Positions 10,688 to 18,980 of a DNA stretch of 64,000 nt are shown piece after piece. Every line of letters begins with the position of its first letter. Position 1 is the stretch's first letter. Under the pieces are notes generated by a model. The model was not told where the DNA came from. It saw only the letters and a list, made by a program, of their open reading frames with translations, and searched no databases. The translations under genes were made by a program, and so were the position numbers. The DNA is from Soehngenia sp. (GTDB lineage: Bacteria; Bacillota; Clostridia; Tissierellales; Tissierellaceae), in NCBI GenBank assembly GCA_024637045.1, contig JAGXFX010000021.1:58121-122120 (forward strand). Reading direction: 5' to 3'.

Positions 10688-11416
10688 GTGAAATTTGGAG
10701 CAGCTAGTGACATAGGACTGGTACGTGAGATTAATCAAGATAGCCACTATATACCTGAAAATCTACAAATGCCATTATTTATGGTTGCTGATGGAATGGG
10801 AGGTCACAATGCAGGCGAAATAGCCAGTGTTTTGGCAATTAACAGCATCAAGGAATGGATGAAAGAAAATAGTGCGGATCTCACAACTGAAAAAAATATA
10901 CAAAAAAGTGTTGTGAAAAGTGTTGAGTATGCCAATAGGCATATATACAATTATTCAAAGGAGATTGAAGGCTGCAGAGGTATGGGAACTACTTTGACTA
11001 TGGGGTATTTGTGCTGTGACAAGATTGTTGTCGGTCATGTAGGAGATAGCAGAGCTTATATAATCAGATCCGGTAAAATGTCGCAGATTACTCAAGATCA
11101 TTCACTCGTACAACAGTTGGTTCAAGAAGGTAAAATTTCTGAAAATGAAGCCAGGACACATCCCCAAAGAAATATTATAACCCGAGCTGTGGGGACTAGC
11201 AGTGAAATAGAAGTGGATACAATGACTATTGACATTATAAAAGATGATATAGTGGTATTTTGTAGTGATGGGTTAACAAACATGGTACCTGAAGAAAAAC
11301 TAATTGATATGTTTTCCAATGAGACAGATATACAGAGAGCTTGTGAAATTGCTGTGGACAAAGCTAAAGCAGAAGGCGGCAATGACAATATTACTGTGTT
11401 GGGAATAAGATTTTAA
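10688..11416 (+). CDS. prpC: PP2C-family serine/threonine protein phosphatase (GTG start)
   Basis: REINQDSHY; MVADGMGGHNAGEIAS; GMGTTLTM; GHVGDSRAYIIR; GGNDNITVL. Confidence 0.96.
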   Translation: MKFGAASDIGLVREINQDSHYIPENLQMPLFMVADGMGGHNAGEIASVLAINSIKEWMKENSADLTTEKNIQKSVVKSVEYANRHIYNYSKEIEGCRGMGTTLTMGYLCCDKIVVGHVGDSRAYIIRSGKMSQITQDHSLVQQLVQEGKISENEARTHPQRNIITRAVGTSSEIEVDTMTIDIIKDDIVVFCSDGLTNMVPEEKLIDMFSNETDIQRACEIAVDKAKAEGGNDNITVLGIRF

Positions 11417-11429
11417 CAGAGGTGAAAAA

Positions 11430-13403
11430 ATGATAGGAAAAATGCTAGGAAATAGATATGAAATAGTTGAACAGATTGGTAGTGGAGGCATGGCTTATGT
11501 TTACAAAGCTAAATGTCATTTATTAGACAGGTTTGTCGCAATTAAGATTTTGAAAGAAGAATTTACTGAGGATGAGGACTTTATCAGGAAATTTAGAAGA
11601 GAATCTCAGGCAGCAGCGAGCCTTTCTCATCCTAACATACTTAATATCTATGATGTTGGATCAGAAGAACAGGATAATAAAAAAATCCATTACATTGTGA
11701 TGGAGTATATCAAAGGCAAGACACTAAAAGAACTGATTGTTGGCAATGAAAAGCTACAGATCGATCAATCCCTTTACTACGCTACACAAATAGCTGAAGC
11801 TCTTTCTAATGCGCATAAAAATCATATAGTTCATAGGGACATTAAACCGCATAACATAATGGTAACTGAGGATAATAGAGTTAAGGTGACAGACTTTGGA
11901 ATTGCTAGAGCTGTAACTTCATCGACCATTACTACAACTTCCAGTGTTTTAGGCTCAGTTCATTATTTTTCTCCAGAGCAGGCTAGAGGCGGATATACAG
12001 ATGAAAAATCAGATATTTACTCACTGGGGATAGTAATGTATGAGATGATTACCGGGAAAGTACCTTTTAATGGTGACACCCCTATAGGTGTTGCACTTAA
12101 GCATGTTCAGGAGGAAATTGTGCCTCCAGTGGATGCTTCTTCAGATATACCGAGAGAAGTAAATGATATAATTATGAAATGTGTTATGAAAAGACAAGGT
12201 GACAGATATCAGAGTGCTGATGATCTTTTAAGAGACCTAAAGGCTTACATTGATACCAGAACCATTCCTGATAATCAAACAACTGAAGAAACAAGCGATA
12301 TGACAAGGGTTATACCAGCTGTAAGTGAACGAGAATCGTCAAGGAGCCATACAATGGATAGAAGCAAGAGAAATCAACGAAATAAAAGTAATAAAAATAA
12401 ATCAATTGTAATAATTTCTGCAATTTTAGCAGCTTTTCTAATGGCTACATTAATATTTGCTGGTTATATGAGACTAAGAGACAATATTTCAGTTAATGAT
12501 AATATATTGATGCCTTCATTGATTGGAATGACACAGGAAGACGCAGAAAAAATAGCTAAAGATGAAGGATTCCAACTGAATGTTGTAAATAGTGTAGCCA
12601 GTACAGAGTATGGAGCGGGGCGTATTGTCTCACAAAATGTCGATGAAGGCGTAAGAATAAGACCAGGATATCCAGTATCCGTAACTCTTAGTTTGGGTTC
12701 AGACATGGTAACAGTTCCTCTGCTTGTAAACAGAACCCTCACAGAAGCTGAGACTATTCTTAAGGAAGCAGGAATGAGAATGAATGTAGTATACGATTTT
12801 TCTGACACTGTTCCAATAGATGTTGTAATGGAGCAAAGCATAGAATCTTTCACTGAGGTTGAACCGAATACCAGAATAGATCTTGTAGTTAGTAAAGGTG
12901 AAGAGGTCAGTGATGTCGTAATGATCCAATTGATCGGAACGCAAATCAGCCAGGCTATGAATGAGATTGTTGGACTTGATTTAGTTGTAGGAGATGTAAC
13001 ATATGAACCAAATAATGACGTTCCTGCAAATATTGTTACATGGCAATCATATGATGCTGGAACGACCCTTGAAACTAAGACAGCTGTTGATATGTATGTC
13101 TCATCAGGCCCTGAACCAGAACCTGAACCAGAACCAGAGCCTGAACCAGTACAGGAACCAGAAGAACCGCCTACCTCTGCTGAAGAGAGTAGTTTTACAT
13201 TCACTTTGACACCATTTACAGACAGGGAAGAAACAGAGGTAACAATTTTTAGAAAGCAGGGCGGAGATCCAACCATGGTTTATTCTGAAGCACATCAAGC
13301 AAGTGACGGATCCTTCCAGGTAACTGTTAGAGGATTACCTGGTGCACAATTCGAAGTATATTACGATGGGATATATCAATTTACCAGAGTAAAAGAGGGT
13401 TGA
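11430..13403 (+). CDS. prkC: PASTA-domain Ser/Thr protein kinase with three PASTA repeats, Pro-Glu linker and a C-terminal extracellular domain
   Basis: IGSGGMAYVYKA; IVHRDIKPHNIMV; TDFGIARA; single TM (IVIISAILAAFLMATLIFAGY); three PASTA-like modules. Confidence 0.95.
   Translation: MIGKMLGNRYEIVEQIGSGGMAYVYKAKCHLLDRFVAIKILKEEFTEDEDFIRKFRRESQAAASLSHPNILNIYDVGSEEQDNKKIHYIVMEYIKGKTLKELIVGNEKLQIDQSLYYATQIAEALSNAHKNHIVHRDIKPHNIMVTEDNRVKVTDFGIARAVTSSTITTTSSVLGSVHYFSPEQARGGYTDEKSDIYSLGIVMYEMITGKVPFNGDTPIGVALKHVQEEIVPPVDASSDIPREVNDIIMKCVMKRQGDRYQSADDLLRDLKAYIDTRTIPDNQTTEETSDMTRVIPAVSERESSRSHTMDRSKRNQRNKSNKNKSIVIISAILAAFLMATLIFAGYMRLRDNISVNDNILMPSLIGMTQEDAEKIAKDEGFQLNVVNSVASTEYGAGRIVSQNVDEGVRIRPGYPVSVTLSLGSDMVTVPLLVNRTLTEAETILKEAGMRMNVVYDFSDTVPIDVVMEQSIESFTEVEPNTRIDLVVSKGEEVSDVVMIQLIGTQISQAMNEIVGLDLVVGDVTYEPNNDVPANIVTWQSYDAGTTLETKTAVDMYVSSGPEPEPEPEPEPEPVQEPEEPPTSAEESSFTFTLTPFTDREETEVTIFRKQGGDPTMVYSEAHQASDGSFQVTVRGLPGAQFEVYYDGIYQFTRVKEG
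13113..13165 (+). repeat. Short imperfect tandem repeat (gaaccnga/gaaccag units) encoding PEPEPEPEPEPEPV linker of PrkC
   Basis: gaaccagaacctgaaccagaaccagagcctgaaccag read directly. Confidence 0.85.
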
Positions 13404-13406
13404 TCG

Positions 13407-14285
13407 ATGATTAAAGGTACAATAATAAAAGGTATCGGTGGATTTTATTACGTGCGCACTGAAAATGAAATTATCCAGAGTAGAGCTAGAGGAAATTTCA
13501 GAGAAACCAATATAACGCCTCTTGTAGGAGACAAAGTTAGCATAAGAATCAGTTCAGAAGATAACAATGGATACATCGATGAAATTTTTGATAGGGAAAC
13601 TGTATTATTGAGACCACCAGTCGCAAATGTTACTCAGGCTGTTGTAGTTTCAAGCATCAAAAACCCTGATCTGAATACTTGGCTTCTAGACAGAATGCTT
13701 GTTATGGCTGATCAACAGGGGCTCGATGTGCTAGTTTGTATCAATAAGTGTGAAATTGATCGAGAAAAAGCAGAATATATTGGGAACATTTATAAAAATG
13801 CGGGTTATAGAACAATACTAACCAGCGTAAAAGAGAACGAAGGTTTGGATGAACTCAAAGATTTCCTGGAAAACCATATAAGTGTATTTGCTGGACCATC
13901 AGGTGTTGGTAAATCTTCTTTGCTGAATTCGATCAATTCAAACTATGATCTTGAGATTGGGAAAATTAGTTTAAAAACTTCAAGAGGTAAACACACGACC
14001 AGACATGTAGAGTTGCTCGAACTCAATAAGAACTCATTTGTATTGGATAGTCCAGGGTTCAGTTCACTAAGTCTAGATTTCATAGAAGATGAGATTGATT
14101 TGAAAGATTATTTCAAGGACATTGAAGAATACAATGGAAAGTGTAAATTTTCAAGTTGTATTCATTTGAACGAACCTGGATGTGCAGTAAAAAAAGCTGT
14201 TGAATCAAATAAGCTAAGCCAGGAAAGATATAGTAATTATTTAATGATGATTGATGAAATTAAGAACAGAAAGAGGAGATATTAA
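13407..14285 (+). CDS. rsgA: Ribosome small subunit-dependent circularly permuted GTPase A
   Basis: FAGPSGVGKSSLLNSI; KTSRGKHTTRHVEL; LDSPGFSSL; C-terminal Cys/His zinc motif CKFSSCIHLNEPGCAV. Confidence 0.96.
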   Translation: MIKGTIIKGIGGFYYVRTENEIIQSRARGNFRETNITPLVGDKVSIRISSEDNNGYIDEIFDRETVLLRPPVANVTQAVVVSSIKNPDLNTWLLDRMLVMADQQGLDVLVCINKCEIDREKAEYIGNIYKNAGYRTILTSVKENEGLDELKDFLENHISVFAGPSGVGKSSLLNSINSNYDLEIGKISLKTSRGKHTTRHVELLELNKNSFVLDSPGFSSLSLDFIEDEIDLKDYFKDIEEYNGKCKFSSCIHLNEPGCAVKKAVESNKLSQERYSNYLMMIDEIKNRKRRY

Positions 14286-14286
14286 T

Positions 14287-14940
14287 ATGGCAAAATTAGC
14301 ACCTTCATTACTTTCTGCAGATTTCTCAAAGCTTGGAAAAGAAATAGATATTATTGAAAAGGGTGGAGCAGATTATGTTCATCTTGATGTGATGGATGGC
14401 ATATATGTCCCAAACATAACTTTTGGAGCACCTGTTATTAAAAAAATAAGAGGTACTACAAAATTACCATTTGATGTACATCTCATGGTAGATAGGCCAG
14501 AGAGATTTATTGATGATTTCATAGATGCCGGCTCAGACATAATCACAGTTCATCCAGAGGCTACCATCCATCTCCATAGAACACTTCAACGGATAAGGGA
14601 GAAGGGTGCACAGGCTGGTGTTTCACTAAATCCTTCAACGCCTTTGGATGTATTGGAATATATTATGGACGATGTTGACCTAATCCTTATAATGTCAGTA
14701 AATCCTGGATTTGGAGGACAGAGTTATATCCCGGCAATGACTCAAAAAATAATTAAACTTAAGGATATGATTATCAAGTCTGGAAATGATATTATTCTTG
14801 AGGTCGATGGTGGAATCAAGCTGGATAACGCAAGATACATTATTGATGCTGGAGCTGACCTAATTGTCGTAGGATCTGGGATTTTTGCGACTGATGATAT
14901 TGAAAGCAGAGTAAAGAAGTTTAAAGAGTTAATAAAATAA
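14287..14940 (+). CDS. rpe: Ribulose-phosphate 3-epimerase
   Basis: MAKLAPSLLSADFSKLGKE; HLDVMDGIYVPNITFG; VNPGFGGQSYIP; start ATG 14287. Confidence 0.96.
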   Translation: MAKLAPSLLSADFSKLGKEIDIIEKGGADYVHLDVMDGIYVPNITFGAPVIKKIRGTTKLPFDVHLMVDRPERFIDDFIDAGSDIITVHPEATIHLHRTLQRIREKGAQAGVSLNPSTPLDVLEYIMDDVDLILIMSVNPGFGGQSYIPAMTQKIIKLKDMIIKSGNDIILEVDGGIKLDNARYIIDAGADLIVVGSGIFATDDIESRVKKFKELIK

Positions 14941-14964
14941 TTAGAATGCATACAGTTTTAGTTA

Positions 14965-14993
14965 TTGAGGATTTTTATAACTTGTGATATTAT
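14965..14993 (+). promoter_or_regulatory. Putative sigmaA promoter for the TPP-riboswitch/thiT transcript
   Basis: TTGAGG -17 nt- TATTAT, ahead of the riboswitch aptamer. Confidence 0.6.
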
Positions 14994-15015
14994 TAAATTG
15001 ACAAAAGAATATTTA

Positions 15016-15100
15016 CAGCACTGGGGGAGCGCAAGCTGAGAGAGAGTAGTTCTCGACCCTTAAGACCTGAACTAGGTAATTCTAGCGGAGGGAAGTGTGT
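15016..15100 (+). ncRNA. TPP riboswitch (thi-box) aptamer
   Basis: CTGGGGGAGC..GCTGAGAGAG..GACCCTTAAGACCTGAACTAGGTAATTCTAGCGGAGGGAAGTG matches conserved THI element core; immediately upstream of thiT/thiN. Confidence 0.96.
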
Positions 15101-15112
15101 ATAGAAATTATA

Positions 15113-15141
15113 CCCATTGCCTTCATTGCAATGGGTTTTTT
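15113..15141 (+). terminator. Riboswitch-associated intrinsic terminator
   Basis: CCCATTGC cttcatt GCAATGGG TTTTTT downstream of aptamer. Confidence 0.9.
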
Positions 15142-15193
15142 GTACTAACTAACGCTGTTATATTCAAACCAAAATAAGGAGGTTTAATATAAT

Positions 15194-15739
15194 ATGGAAC
15201 AAAAAAGGAGTAATGTACTGATGTTGACGGAGGGTGGAATGATGATAGCATTGTCAGCTCTTCTAAGTTATGTCAGAATCTATCAAGCTCCCAATGGGGG
15301 TAGTGTAACAGCTGGCAGCATGATTCCCATTATGATTTTTGCAATAAGATGGGGACTTGGACCTGGAGTAGCTGTTGGTGTAACTTATGGAATGTTGGAT
15401 TTTATATTGAAGCCATATTTTGTACATCCTTTGCAATTGTTGTTGGATTACCCATTGGCATTTGGATCGTTGGGATTGGCTGGCATTGCATACGTCCTTA
15501 CTACTAAAAAGGGGAAGAAAGGATATGGACCAGTTCTGCTTGGTGTATCATTGGCAATAACGAGCCGTCTTATATTCCATGTTCTATCAGGAGTTGTATT
15601 TTTTGCGGAATATGCAGGTGACCAAAATCCATGGATATATTCGATTATCTATAACGCATCTTATCTTATACCTGAAATGATTATATCTATTATAGTTATG
15701 GTACTTGTATGGAAACCGATACAAAAATTCATACGATAA
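15194..15739 (+). CDS. thiT: Energy-coupled thiamine transporter S component ThiT
   Basis: Multi-TM; GGSVTAGSMIPIMIFAIRWGLGPGV; downstream of TPP riboswitch. Confidence 0.93.
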   Translation: MEQKRSNVLMLTEGGMMIALSALLSYVRIYQAPNGGSVTAGSMIPIMIFAIRWGLGPGVAVGVTYGMLDFILKPYFVHPLQLLLDYPLAFGSLGLAGIAYVLTTKKGKKGYGPVLLGVSLAITSRLIFHVLSGVVFFAEYAGDQNPWIYSIIYNASYLIPEMIISIIVMVLVWKPIQKFIR

Positions 15740-15749
15740 GGATGATTTT

Positions 15750-16385
15750 ATGAAAGGATTAATTTCTGCTGGGGGCACCGGAGTAAAAAGCGATTTATTG
15801 ATTGATCTATGTACAGAATCAGATATTATAGTCGCTGCTGATAGTGGATTCTATAATTTAACTGAAGCTTGCTGCAGATTAGATTATTTGATTGGAGACT
15901 TTGATTCCATTGATGACAAAAGCTTAATGGAAGAGGTAGACTCTAGTACAAAAATTCTCAGGTACCCTATAGAAAAGGATAAGACAGATACGGAGTTAGC
16001 AATAGACTTACTAATAGAAAAAGGGTGTACAGATATAACAATTATTGGTGGAACTGGCACCAGGATAGATCATTCGTTATCCAACATATTTATGATACGA
16101 TATTTTTATTTTAAAGGAATAAATATAAAGATTGTAGACAACAATAATGAAATAACTTATCTGCCTACTGAAATTTTCTTAAGGAAGTATCCGGATTACT
16201 ATTATTCTATACTACCTGTAGGACCAGAGGGTATCACTGTAACACTGGAAGGGTTCCATTACCCCTTGAAAGAGACACTTATTGAATATGGGTCAAGTCT
16301 TGGCATCAGCAACTATCTTGACGATGAAGTGGGAAGGATTATCAGACATTCAGGTGAGGGCTTCCTTGTAAAGTCTAAAGACTGA
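15750..16385 (+). CDS. thiN: Thiamine diphosphokinase
   Basis: AADSGFYNL; YLIGDFDSID; KDKTDTELAIDLLIEKG; GGTGTRIDHSLSNI. Confidence 0.94.
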   Translation: MKGLISAGGTGVKSDLLIDLCTESDIIVAADSGFYNLTEACCRLDYLIGDFDSIDDKSLMEEVDSSTKILRYPIEKDKTDTELAIDLLIEKGCTDITIIGGTGTRIDHSLSNIFMIRYFYFKGINIKIVDNNNEITYLPTEIFLRKYPDYYYSILPVGPEGITVTLEGFHYPLKETLIEYGSSLGISNYLDDEVGRIIRHSGEGFLVKSKD

Positions 16386-16399
16386 TTTTTACACATGAA

Positions 16400-16436
16400 A
16401 AAAAGCTTATTATGAGATTGTCATAATAAGCTTTTT
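16400..16436. terminator. Bidirectional intrinsic terminator between convergent thiN and rpmB
   Basis: 16-bp perfect stem AAAAAGCTTATTATGA gattg TCATAATAAGCTTTTT, A-tract/T-tract on both sides. Confidence 0.92.
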
Positions 16437-16453
16437 ATTCTTGTAAGTGTGGA

Positions 16454-16645
16454 TTAAATGGCTCTTTGAACATATCCAGATCTCAAGCATCTTGTACAAA
16501 CGTTGATTCTCTTGACTGATCCTTTTACAACTGCCTTTACTCTTCTTATATTTGGAGCCCATGTTCTTGAACTCTTTTTATTGGAGAAGGTCACCTTATT
16601 TCCAAATACCTTACTTTTTCCACAAATTTCACATTTCTTCGACAT
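16454..16645 (-). CDS. rpmB: 50S ribosomal protein L28 (zinc-binding C+ form)
   Basis: MSKKCEICGKSKVFGNKVTFSNKKSSRTWAPNIRR...CTRCLRSG. Confidence 0.96.
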   Translation of the reverse strand: MSKKCEICGKSKVFGNKVTFSNKKSSRTWAPNIRRVKAVVKGSVKRINVCTRCLRSGYVQRAI

Positions 16646-16767
16646 GAAAACACCTCCTTAATTCCTGACAGGTATAATGTTTTTAATATTATTCTCTGCA
16701 ACATATTATATTTTAACACAGGAGATTATAAAATTGCAACATAATATTACTAATGTTGTTGTTTTAG

Positions 16768-16796
16768 TTGAACAATTATCTGTAATAATGTAAAAT
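16768..16796 (+). promoter_or_regulatory. Putative sigmaA promoter upstream of Asp23/Gls24 gene
   Basis: TTGAAC -17 nt- TAAAAT. Confidence 0.6.
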
Positions 16797-16832
16797 AGTA
16801 TGGATGAGAGTAAAACACAGGGGGGTATAGAT

Positions 16833-17189
16833 ATGCCGGTCAAAATGAAAACGGAATTTGGAGATTTAAATATAAATGACAACGTGTTTGCATCACTGGC
16901 AGGAATATCAGCAATGGAAAGCTATGGGATTGTAGGCATGGCTGCCAAAGATGCTAAAGATGGTTTTTTTGAGTTGTTAAGATCAGAATCATTAACCAAA
17001 GGAATTAAAGTTTATATCAAGGACAACCTTATTACAATAGATATGTACGTAATATTGGAGTTTGGAGTTAAAATCTCTGTGGTTTGCAAGAATATAATAG
17101 ACAGAGTTAAATTTAATATTGAGAACTTCACCGGATTAAAGGTGGACAAAGTTAATGTCTTTGTTCAAGGAATCCGAGTCGACAAGTAA
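16833..17189 (+). CDS. Asp23/Gls24 family envelope stress response protein (YloU-like)
   Basis: MPVKMKTEFGDLNINDNVFASLAGISAMESYGIVGMA; start 16833 has GGGGGT RBS and fits the promoter; located before yloV as in Bacillus. Confidence 0.92.
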   Translation: MPVKMKTEFGDLNINDNVFASLAGISAMESYGIVGMAAKDAKDGFFELLRSESLTKGIKVYIKDNLITIDMYVILEFGVKISVVCKNIIDRVKFNIENFTGLKVDKVNVFVQGIRVDK

Positions 17190-17200
17190 TTAGGAGGCCA

Positions 17201-18868
17201 ATGATGAATACTAAAACAATTGATGGATATAAACTTAAAGTAATATTGGAAAGCGCTGCATTTAAGCTAGAAGCAAACAAGGATGAAGTAAATTCGTTGA
17301 ATGTATTTCCCGTGCCCGATGGAGATACAGGTACAAATATGCTTCTAACCATGAAGTCTGCCTTGAAGCAAGGATTAGATGTTCAGGAAAATGACGCACA
17401 TAAAGTTGCTCAGGCGGCAAGTCAGGGCTCTCTTATGGGCGCAAGAGGAAACTCTGGAGTGATCCTTTCACAGTTGTTCCGTGGCTTTGCAAATGGATTG
17501 GATGAAAAGAAAGAAATTGACATTCCAACATTTGCGCTTGGATTGAAGAAGGCCTCTGATACAGCATACAAGGCTGTAATGAAGCCAACTGAAGGTACTA
17601 TTCTTACAGTTGCAAGAGAGTGTGGAGAAAAAGCCATGTCAATATGCAACCAAACAGTCGACATGATTCAGTTTCTAGAAGAAGTTCTACTTCATGGCAA
17701 TGAAGTTCTTAGCAAAACTCCTGATATGCTTCCTGTACTTAAACAGGCAGGTGTTGTCGATGCAGGAGGAAAGGGTCTGCTGTATTTGTTGGAAGGTGCC
17801 CTTGAAGCAGTTTCTGATGAGAAAAGATCATTGGTTGTACCATCACAATCTGAAGCTACAACGATTGTTAAAAAACCAAGTAAGAGGGAACACATAGATA
17901 CAGACGATATTGAATTTGGGTACTGTACAGAATTCATGATAAATACTACCTATGGAGATGTTGAGGAATTTAGGGAACAAATATCATCAAACGGAGATTC
18001 TTTACTGGTTGTTGGTGGAGAAGGACTAATAAAAGTTCATATACACACAAACAATCCTGGAGATGTACTCGAGAAAGCTTTGAAGCTCGGGGAACTGAGC
18101 GATATTAAAATCGATAATATGCATTATCAACATGAAGAAGTGTTACTAAAGGATGAGCTTTATAGATTAAACGATGATAATAACGTTAATGAAGCGAACT
18201 CTGATCAACTAAAAAAGTATTCAGTAATTGCAATCTCAATGGGCGAAGGTATTGATGAACTTTTTAAGGACATGAATGTAGATGTTATAGTTTCAGGTGG
18301 TCAAACAATGAATCCAAGCACTGAGGATATCCTTTTGGCAATTGACAAGACAAAAGGAGATCATGTTATAATATTACCTAATAACAGTAATATTATTCTA
18401 GCTGCAGAGCAAACAAAGCACCTAAGTGAACGAAGCATAAGTGTTATTCCTACAAAATCAATTCCACAGGGAATTTCTGCATTGCTGGTATTGGATGAAG
18501 ATGCTGAGCTTGAGACTAATTTGGAGAGTATGATTAATGCAATAGACGAAGTGAGAACAGGACAGGTTACTTTTGCAGTGAGGGATACTGAATTTAATGG
18601 TACTGATATTAAGAAAAACGATATAATCGGTCTTTCTGACAAAGATATTCTAGCTGCAGGAAATGACGTCAACAGTGTGTCTTTACATTTAATTGAAAAG
18701 TTAGTAGATCAGGACTCCTCCATCATTACGATTTTATATGGAAGTGATATATCTGATGAGCAAGCTGGTGAACTAGCTGGATTACTTGAAGTTAAATATA
18801 GCAATCTAGATATTGAAGTTGTATTTGGCGGACAACCATTATACTATTACCTATTTGCCATTGAATAA
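17201..18868 (+). CDS. fakA: DAK2 domain-containing fatty acid kinase subunit A-like protein (YloV/FakA family)
   Basis: VNSLNVFPVPDGDTGTNMLLTM; GARGNSGVILSQL; VDAGGKGLLYLLEG. Confidence 0.92.
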   Translation: MMNTKTIDGYKLKVILESAAFKLEANKDEVNSLNVFPVPDGDTGTNMLLTMKSALKQGLDVQENDAHKVAQAASQGSLMGARGNSGVILSQLFRGFANGLDEKKEIDIPTFALGLKKASDTAYKAVMKPTEGTILTVARECGEKAMSICNQTVDMIQFLEEVLLHGNEVLSKTPDMLPVLKQAGVVDAGGKGLLYLLEGALEAVSDEKRSLVVPSQSEATTIVKKPSKREHIDTDDIEFGYCTEFMINTTYGDVEEFREQISSNGDSLLVVGGEGLIKVHIHTNNPGDVLEKALKLGELSDIKIDNMHYQHEEVLLKDELYRLNDDNNVNEANSDQLKKYSVIAISMGEGIDELFKDMNVDVIVSGGQTMNPSTEDILLAIDKTKGDHVIILPNNSNIILAAEQTKHLSERSISVIPTKSIPQGISALLVLDEDAELETNLESMINAIDEVRTGQVTFAVRDTEFNGTDIKKNDIIGLSDKDILAAGNDVNSVSLHLIEKLVDQDSSIITILYGSDISDEQAGELAGLLEVKYSNLDIEVVFGGQPLYYYLFAIE

Positions 18869-18869
18869 T

Positions 18870-18897
18870 CCCTGCCTTTGGGCAGGGTTTATTTTTA
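18870..18897 (+). terminator. Intrinsic terminator after fakA-like gene
   Basis: CCCTGCC tttg GGCAGGG TTTATTTTT. Confidence 0.85.
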
Positions 18898-18980
18898 TTG
18901 CGAATAATTAAATGATAAGCTATTAAATATATCGAAAGATGCTTTGCTATGATAATTGACAATGCTGAGGAGGTGGATTT

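Noticed and set aside
12464-13276. 270-aa minus-strand ORF opposite prkC
   Set aside because: Low-complexity Ser/Thr/Gly-rich translation antisense to a clearly conserved kinase ORF; no RBS or family signature.
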